Shown: positions 24,552 to 27,745 of the stretch, piece by piece
Position numbering within the stretch: the stretch's first letter is position 1
Layout of the letters: every line of letters begins with the position of its first letter
Origin: Desulfurivibrio alkaliphilus
GTDB taxonomy: Bacteria; Desulfobacterota; Desulfobulbia; Desulfobulbales; Desulfurivibrionaceae
Direction of reading: 5' to 3'
DNA: 27,745 bases
NCBI GenBank assembly: GCA_011048585.1
Contig: DSDS01000142.1
Location: 1-27,745, forward strand
Made by a program: the position numbers and the translations under genes
Notes under the pieces: model-generated
Seen by the model: the letters and a program-made list of their open reading frames with translations, nothing else
Database searches by the model: none
Told to the model about the DNA's origin: nothing

Positions 24552-25850
24552 ATGTATTCAGGAAACTCACCCGCCAAGGCCATGGCCCACACCCCCGAGC
24601 AATGGGAAGACTGGCGCTGGCATCTGCGTCACTCCATCAAGAGCATCGACACGGTGGAGCGCCTGCTGGGCGTCACCTTCTCCCCGGAAAAGCGACGGGA
24701 ACTGGAGGAGACCACCGCCCGTTTTCCGATGTCGATCACCCCCCACTATTTTTCCCTGATCGATCGCGATAACTTCGCCGATGATCCGGTTTTCCGCCAA
24801 TCGGTGCCCGACCGGGCCGAACTGCGGATCGGGGCCAGTGAACACAGCGATCCCCTGGCCGAGGACCAGGACAGCCCGGTACCCGGCATCACCCATCGCT
24901 ACCCCGACCGGGTCCTTTTTCATGTCTCCAACCTCTGCGCCATGTATTGCCGCCATTGCACCCGGAAGCGCAAGGTGGGCGATGTCGACTCGATTCCCAA
25001 CCGGGAAGCCATGCAGCAGGGGATCGACTATATTGCCCGAACCCCGGCTATCCGGGATGTCTTGCTCTCCGGCGGCGACCCCTTTCTGCTGGGCGACGAG
25101 CTGATCGACTGGCTGCTCACCAAGCTGCGGGCCATTGAGCATGTGGAGGTGATTCGCATCGGCACCCGGACTCCGGTGGTTCTGCCTCAGCGGATCACCC
25201 CCGAACTGGTGGCCATGCTGCGCAAGCATCACCCCATCTGGATCAATACCCACTTCAACCATCCCCGCGAGATCACCGCCCGCTCCAAAAAGGCCCTGGC
25301 CATGCTGGCCGATGCCGGTATCCCGCTGGGCAATCAGTCGGTGCTGCTGGCCGGAGTCAACGACTGCCCCCGGGTAATCAAGCGCTTGGTGCACAAGCTG
25401 GTGGCCAATCGGGTCAGGCCCTACTACCTCTACCAGTGCGACCTCTCCGAAGGGCTGGCCAGCTTCCGCACCCCGGTGGGCAAGGGGATCGAGATCATCG
25501 AACACCTGATCGGCCACACCAGCGGCTTCGCCGTGCCCACTTACGTCATCGACGCCCCGGGCGGCGGCGGCAAGATCCCGGTGATGCCCAACTATCTGAT
25601 CTCCTGGTCCACCAACAAAGTGGTATTGCGTAACTTTGAAGGGGTGATCACCACCTACAAGGAGCCCGACTCCTACAAACCTTTCTTCTGCGACCGCAAC
25701 TGCGAGGATTGTCACCTTGATCTGCCCCTGGAGAATGCTGACGACCCCGCCAAGACCGTGGGGATCTCCGGACTGCTGGCCGATTACGAAGACACCATCA
25801 CCCTGGTCCCGGAAAACACCGAACGACTGGAACGGCGGGAGCATGAATAG
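24552..25850 (+). CDS. ablA: Lysine 2,3-aminomutase
   Basis: This radical SAM and PLP enzyme (also called KamA) converts L-lysine to L-beta-lysine. The 432-aa product has the iron-sulfur motif CAMYCRHC (Cys129, Cys133, Cys136), the PLP-binding Lys341 in APGGGGKIPVMPN, and Asp297 and Asp334, which align at a constant offset of four with the lysine-binding Asp293 and Asp330 of the Clostridium subterminale enzyme. The C-terminal CDRNCEDC (Cys380, Cys384, Cys387) resembles the zinc-site cysteines. These residues argue for true lysine activity rather than the EpmB type, which is shorter. The stop overlaps ablB by eight bases, so the two form the pair that makes N-epsilon-acetyl-beta-lysine for salt stress. 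Confidence 0.95.
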   Translation: MYSGNSPAKAMAHTPEQWEDWRWHLRHSIKSIDTVERLLGVTFSPEKRRELEETTARFPMSITPHYFSLIDRDNFADDPVFRQSVPDRAELRIGASEHSDPLAEDQDSPVPGITHRYPDRVLFHVSNLCAMYCRHCTRKRKVGDVDSIPNREAMQQGIDYIARTPAIRDVLLSGGDPFLLGDELIDWLLTKLRAIEHVEVIRIGTRTPVVLPQRITPELVAMLRKHHPIWINTHFNHPREITARSKKALAMLADAGIPLGNQSVLLAGVNDCPRVIKRLVHKLVANRVRPYYLYQCDLSEGLASFRTPVGKGIEIIEHLIGHTSGFAVPTYVIDAPGGGGKIPVMPNYLISWSTNKVVLRNFEGVITTYKEPDSYKPFFCDRNCEDCHLDLPLENADDPAKTVGISGLLADYEDTITLVPENTERLERREHE

Positions 25851-26697
25851 CGATCGGACCATCACCATCGGCCGGTCGCTGATCCAACATGGCAAGAGCA
25901 GTGACCGGGTTTATCTGATGAGTACCGCCGACGAGGATATGCCGGGATTGCTGAACGAGCTTGAACGGTTGGCCGGCCAGGATGATTACGGCAAGATCTT
26001 TGCCAAGGCCCCCGCCCGTTGGGGGCGGGAATTTGCCGCCGCCGGCTACCGGGTGGAAGCGGAGGTGCCCAACTTTTACCAGGGCCGGGAAACCGGACTG
26101 TTTCTGGGGAAATACCTCAAGGAGGAGCGGATGGAAATGACCGCCAGTGAAGAGATCGCGGCGGTACTGGACCTTTGCGCGCAAAAGCAGGCATCCCCCC
26201 CGGCCCCGGCCAACTCCCCCGGGGATGACTACCAGGTCCGCCTTTGCACCCCGGCGGATTGCGAGGCCATGGCCGAACTTTATCGCCGGGTCTTCCTCTC
26301 CTACCCCTTCCCGATCCACGATCCGGAATTCCTGCGCCGGACCATGGCCCAACAGGTCTGTTACGCCGGGGCCTGGCGCCAGGAGCGGCCCACAGCCCTG
26401 GCTTCGGCGGAGTTTTCTCCCACCGCAAGCCACGCCGAGATGACCGATTTCGCCACCGCCCCCGAGGATCGCGGCCGACGACTGGCCGCCCGGCTGCTAA
26501 CCAGCCTGGAAAAAGAGATGGCGGCCCGGGGGATCAAGCTGGCCTACACCATCGCCCGGGCCCTCTCCCACGGGATGAATCTCTCCTTTGCCCGGGCCGG
26601 CTACCGCCACGCCGGCACCCTGGTCAACAACACCCAGATCTGCGGGCGGATCGAAAGCATGAACGTCTGGTACAAACCCCTGGCCAACCAGGGTTGA
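25843..26697 (+). CDS. ablB: Beta-lysine N6-acetyltransferase
   Basis: AblB acetylates beta-lysine on the N6 amino group using acetyl-CoA, giving the compatible solute N-epsilon-acetyl-beta-lysine, known from methanogens and some bacteria. The 284-aa product has an N-terminal AblB-specific region (about 1-120, with VPNFYQGRETGLFLGKYL), a low-complexity Ala/Pro linker, and a C-terminal GNAT domain (about 130-280) that contains FLSYPFPIHDPEFL, the acetyl-CoA loop APEDRGRRLAARLLTSLE, and near the end FARAGYRHAGTLVNN. The ATG at 25843 lies within the end of ablA, giving an eight-base overlap and coupled translation; the longer upstream frame is a shadow. It converges on the cheZ-like gene with a 7-base gap. 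Confidence 0.93.
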   Translation: MNSDRTITIGRSLIQHGKSSDRVYLMSTADEDMPGLLNELERLAGQDDYGKIFAKAPARWGREFAAAGYRVEAEVPNFYQGRETGLFLGKYLKEERMEMTASEEIAAVLDLCAQKQASPPAPANSPGDDYQVRLCTPADCEAMAELYRRVFLSYPFPIHDPEFLRRTMAQQVCYAGAWRQERPTALASAEFSPTASHAEMTDFATAPEDRGRRLAARLLTSLEKEMAARGIKLAYTIARALSHGMNLSFARAGYRHAGTLVNNTQICGRIESMNVWYKPLANQG

Positions 26698-26704
26698 AAC
26701 CGGC

Positions 26705-27745
26705 TTAAAAGCCAAAATCTTCCAGCATCTTGTTGACCGTCTCCTGATCGAGAGGCCCCTCCACCTCCTCCTCGCCAGCCCCGGCCACCGATCCCAGATA
26801 GCGATCCACATCTTCCTGGGCCAGCCGCTTGCTCTCATCGGCGGTGATCTCGGCGTTGCGCTCCTTGCTCTTGAGCTGGGAACCAAACGAAACCACGATG
26901 GCCAGCAATTGCACCTGAAAGTCGGAAAGCAGCTTGATAATCTTGAGAATCTGCTGGCCGGACAGATCCTGAAAACTCAAGCTTTCGGTGATCCTGGCAA
27001 CATCTTCATAGATGCTGTTGACCGAAGCGAAGGCCCCTTCGATCTTGCGGAAAAGATCCAGCTGGTCCTCCCGGCTGATCACCCCGCAGGCCCGTTGGGG
27101 CGGCTCCTCCCGTATGGTCCCCACCAGGCCGGCCGCGGCGGCCAGCACCTCCCGCATCTCGGCCAGGAGCTCGGGATCAAGGGCGGCTGGGCCGGTGACG
27201 GACGGCCCGGGGGCAGCAGCGCTTTCCACCGCGGCCTCCTCCACGGGAGGAACCTCCAGGGGCAGGGAGGAATCAAGAAAAATCTCCTTCTGGTTGGCCT
27301 CCATTTTAATGAAAAGGTTTTTGATCTTCTGTTCGGAGCAGGAGAGGGCCAATGAGCCCAATACATCGGTCAGGGGGATGGTGTAGAAATTATCGCTATC
27401 GGGCTCAAGTTCATCGGCCTTGGCGCTGATCGCCTCGACAAAGGCGTCGTAGTCAAACAGTTCTCCGGCCCTCTCCCGGGCCGCGCTGATATGCCCCTTG
27501 ACCGCTTCATTGGTACACAGTTCATAAATGGTCTGAAAAATGGTATCCAGCTCGAAGAGATAGCGGCGCCGCCCGGTCGGCGCCGCTTCCTCCGGGGTGA
27601 TCGCCTCCGGGACTGCCGGCGGTGCCTCCGCCAGCTTTTCCAGCAGTTCTCCGGCCCGGGCCAACTGGTGATCAAGTTGATCAAAACGCTCATCCCGTTG
27701 CGGGCCGGAAGATTGCTCAGGGTCATCCCCCTCCTCCCCCCCCGG
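26705..27745 (-). CDS. CheZ-like chemotaxis phosphatase (5' end outside window)
   Basis: CheZ dephosphorylates CheY-P. The frame is open to the window edge, and the only in-frame start-like codon seen is a TTG at 27664, so the N-terminus probably lies outside. At least 346 residues are present, longer than E. coli CheZ (214). Numbering from the TTG, the catalytic helix has FQDLSGQQILKIIKLLSDFQ with Asp233 and Gln237 in the DxxxQ spacing of the CheZ Asp143/Gln147 pair. The C-terminus ends NKMLEDFGF, like the CheY-binding tail of CheZ (LLDSLGF). A Pro/Ala/Glu-rich linker near 130-165 separates an N-terminal helical domain (about 35-130) of unknown role. No other chemotaxis gene is in the window. 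The phosphatase call is good; the extra N-terminal domain is unexplained. Confidence 0.85.
   Translation of the reverse strand, partial: PGGEEGDDPEQSSGPQRDERFDQLDHQLARAGELLEKLAEAPPAVPEAITPEEAAPTGRRRYLFELDTIFQTIYELCTNEAVKGHISAARERAGELFDYDAFVEAISAKADELEPDSDNFYTIPLTDVLGSLALSCSEQKIKNLFIKMEANQKEIFLDSSLPLEVPPVEEAAVESAAAPGPSVTGPAALDPELLAEMREVLAAAAGLVGTIREEPPQRACGVISREDQLDLFRKIEGAFASVNSIYEDVARITESLSFQDLSGQQILKIIKLLSDFQVQLLAIVVSFGSQLKSKERNAEITADESKRLAQEDVDRYLGSVAGAGEEEVEGPLDQETVNKMLEDFGF

Noticed and set aside
27370..27726. ATG at 27726 behind a very purine-rich GGAGGAGGGGG sequence, 118-codon frame
   Set aside because: It is out of frame with the CheZ-like protein, its product is Trp/Arg/Ser-rich without motifs, and the CheZ frame remains open to the window edge.

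Overview
This 27.7 kb window is a dense, GC-rich bacterial chromosome segment made almost entirely of core genes. Several features point to a sulfate-reducing-type deltaproteobacterium (Desulfobacterota, Desulfobulbales-like): the order serA / DUF1844 / ispE / tRNA-Gln / prs / rplY / pth, a CarD-family regulator, the futalosine menaquinone route, and a lysine 2,3-aminomutase / beta-lysine acetyltransferase pair. The genus is inference. The ablAB pair would fit a salt-tolerant or haloalkaliphilic member. I see no insertion sequence, phage gene, integrase or CRISPR array.

Layout. 1-1075 (+): the 3' part of a ZraS/HydH-like sensor histidine kinase, cut by the window edge. 1081-6012 (-): murA, prmC, prfA, then rpmE and rho upstream, with a strong intrinsic terminator between rpmE and prfA. 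6013-6461: a roughly 420-nt leader of rho, with a near-consensus promoter overlapping the coaE stop. 6462-8656 (-): carD, rluD-like and coaE, apparently one unit with its own promoter. 8805-14001 (-): serA, DUF1844, ispE, tRNA-Gln(UUG), prs, rplY (ctc type) and pth. 14184-14654 (-): an unrecognised 156-aa protein. 14767-17073 (+): cysS and amrB.

17088-23833 (-) is the most coherent pathway block. It is a tight operon in the order mqnE, mqnC, amidohydrolase (probable aminodeoxyfutalosine deaminase), mqnA, menG/ubiE, ubiX, ubiA, with most junctions overlapping by 4 to 13 bases. A small GTG-started reading frame follows ubiA and carries one surplus base. This operon supplies most of menaquinone synthesis by the futalosine route, from chorismate dehydration to the last C-methylation. 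Steps for which I see no gene here (futalosine hydrolase MqnB, MqnD, a UbiD-type decarboxylase) must be elsewhere.

24012-24227 (-) is a 71-aa protein of unknown function. 24552-26697 (+) is kamA/ablA and ablB, which make N-epsilon-acetyl-beta-lysine, a compatible solute. 26705 to the window end (-) is a long CheZ-like chemotaxis phosphatase whose N-terminus lies outside the window.

Most of the window is ordinary housekeeping DNA. The points most worth checking are the frameshifted ORF behind ubiA, terminator hairpins placed about 30 nt before prfA and mqnE (possible attenuators), the long rho leader, the Met/His-rich sensor segment of the kinase, and an amrB gene without visible partners. 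I found no convincing undescribed multi-gene system.
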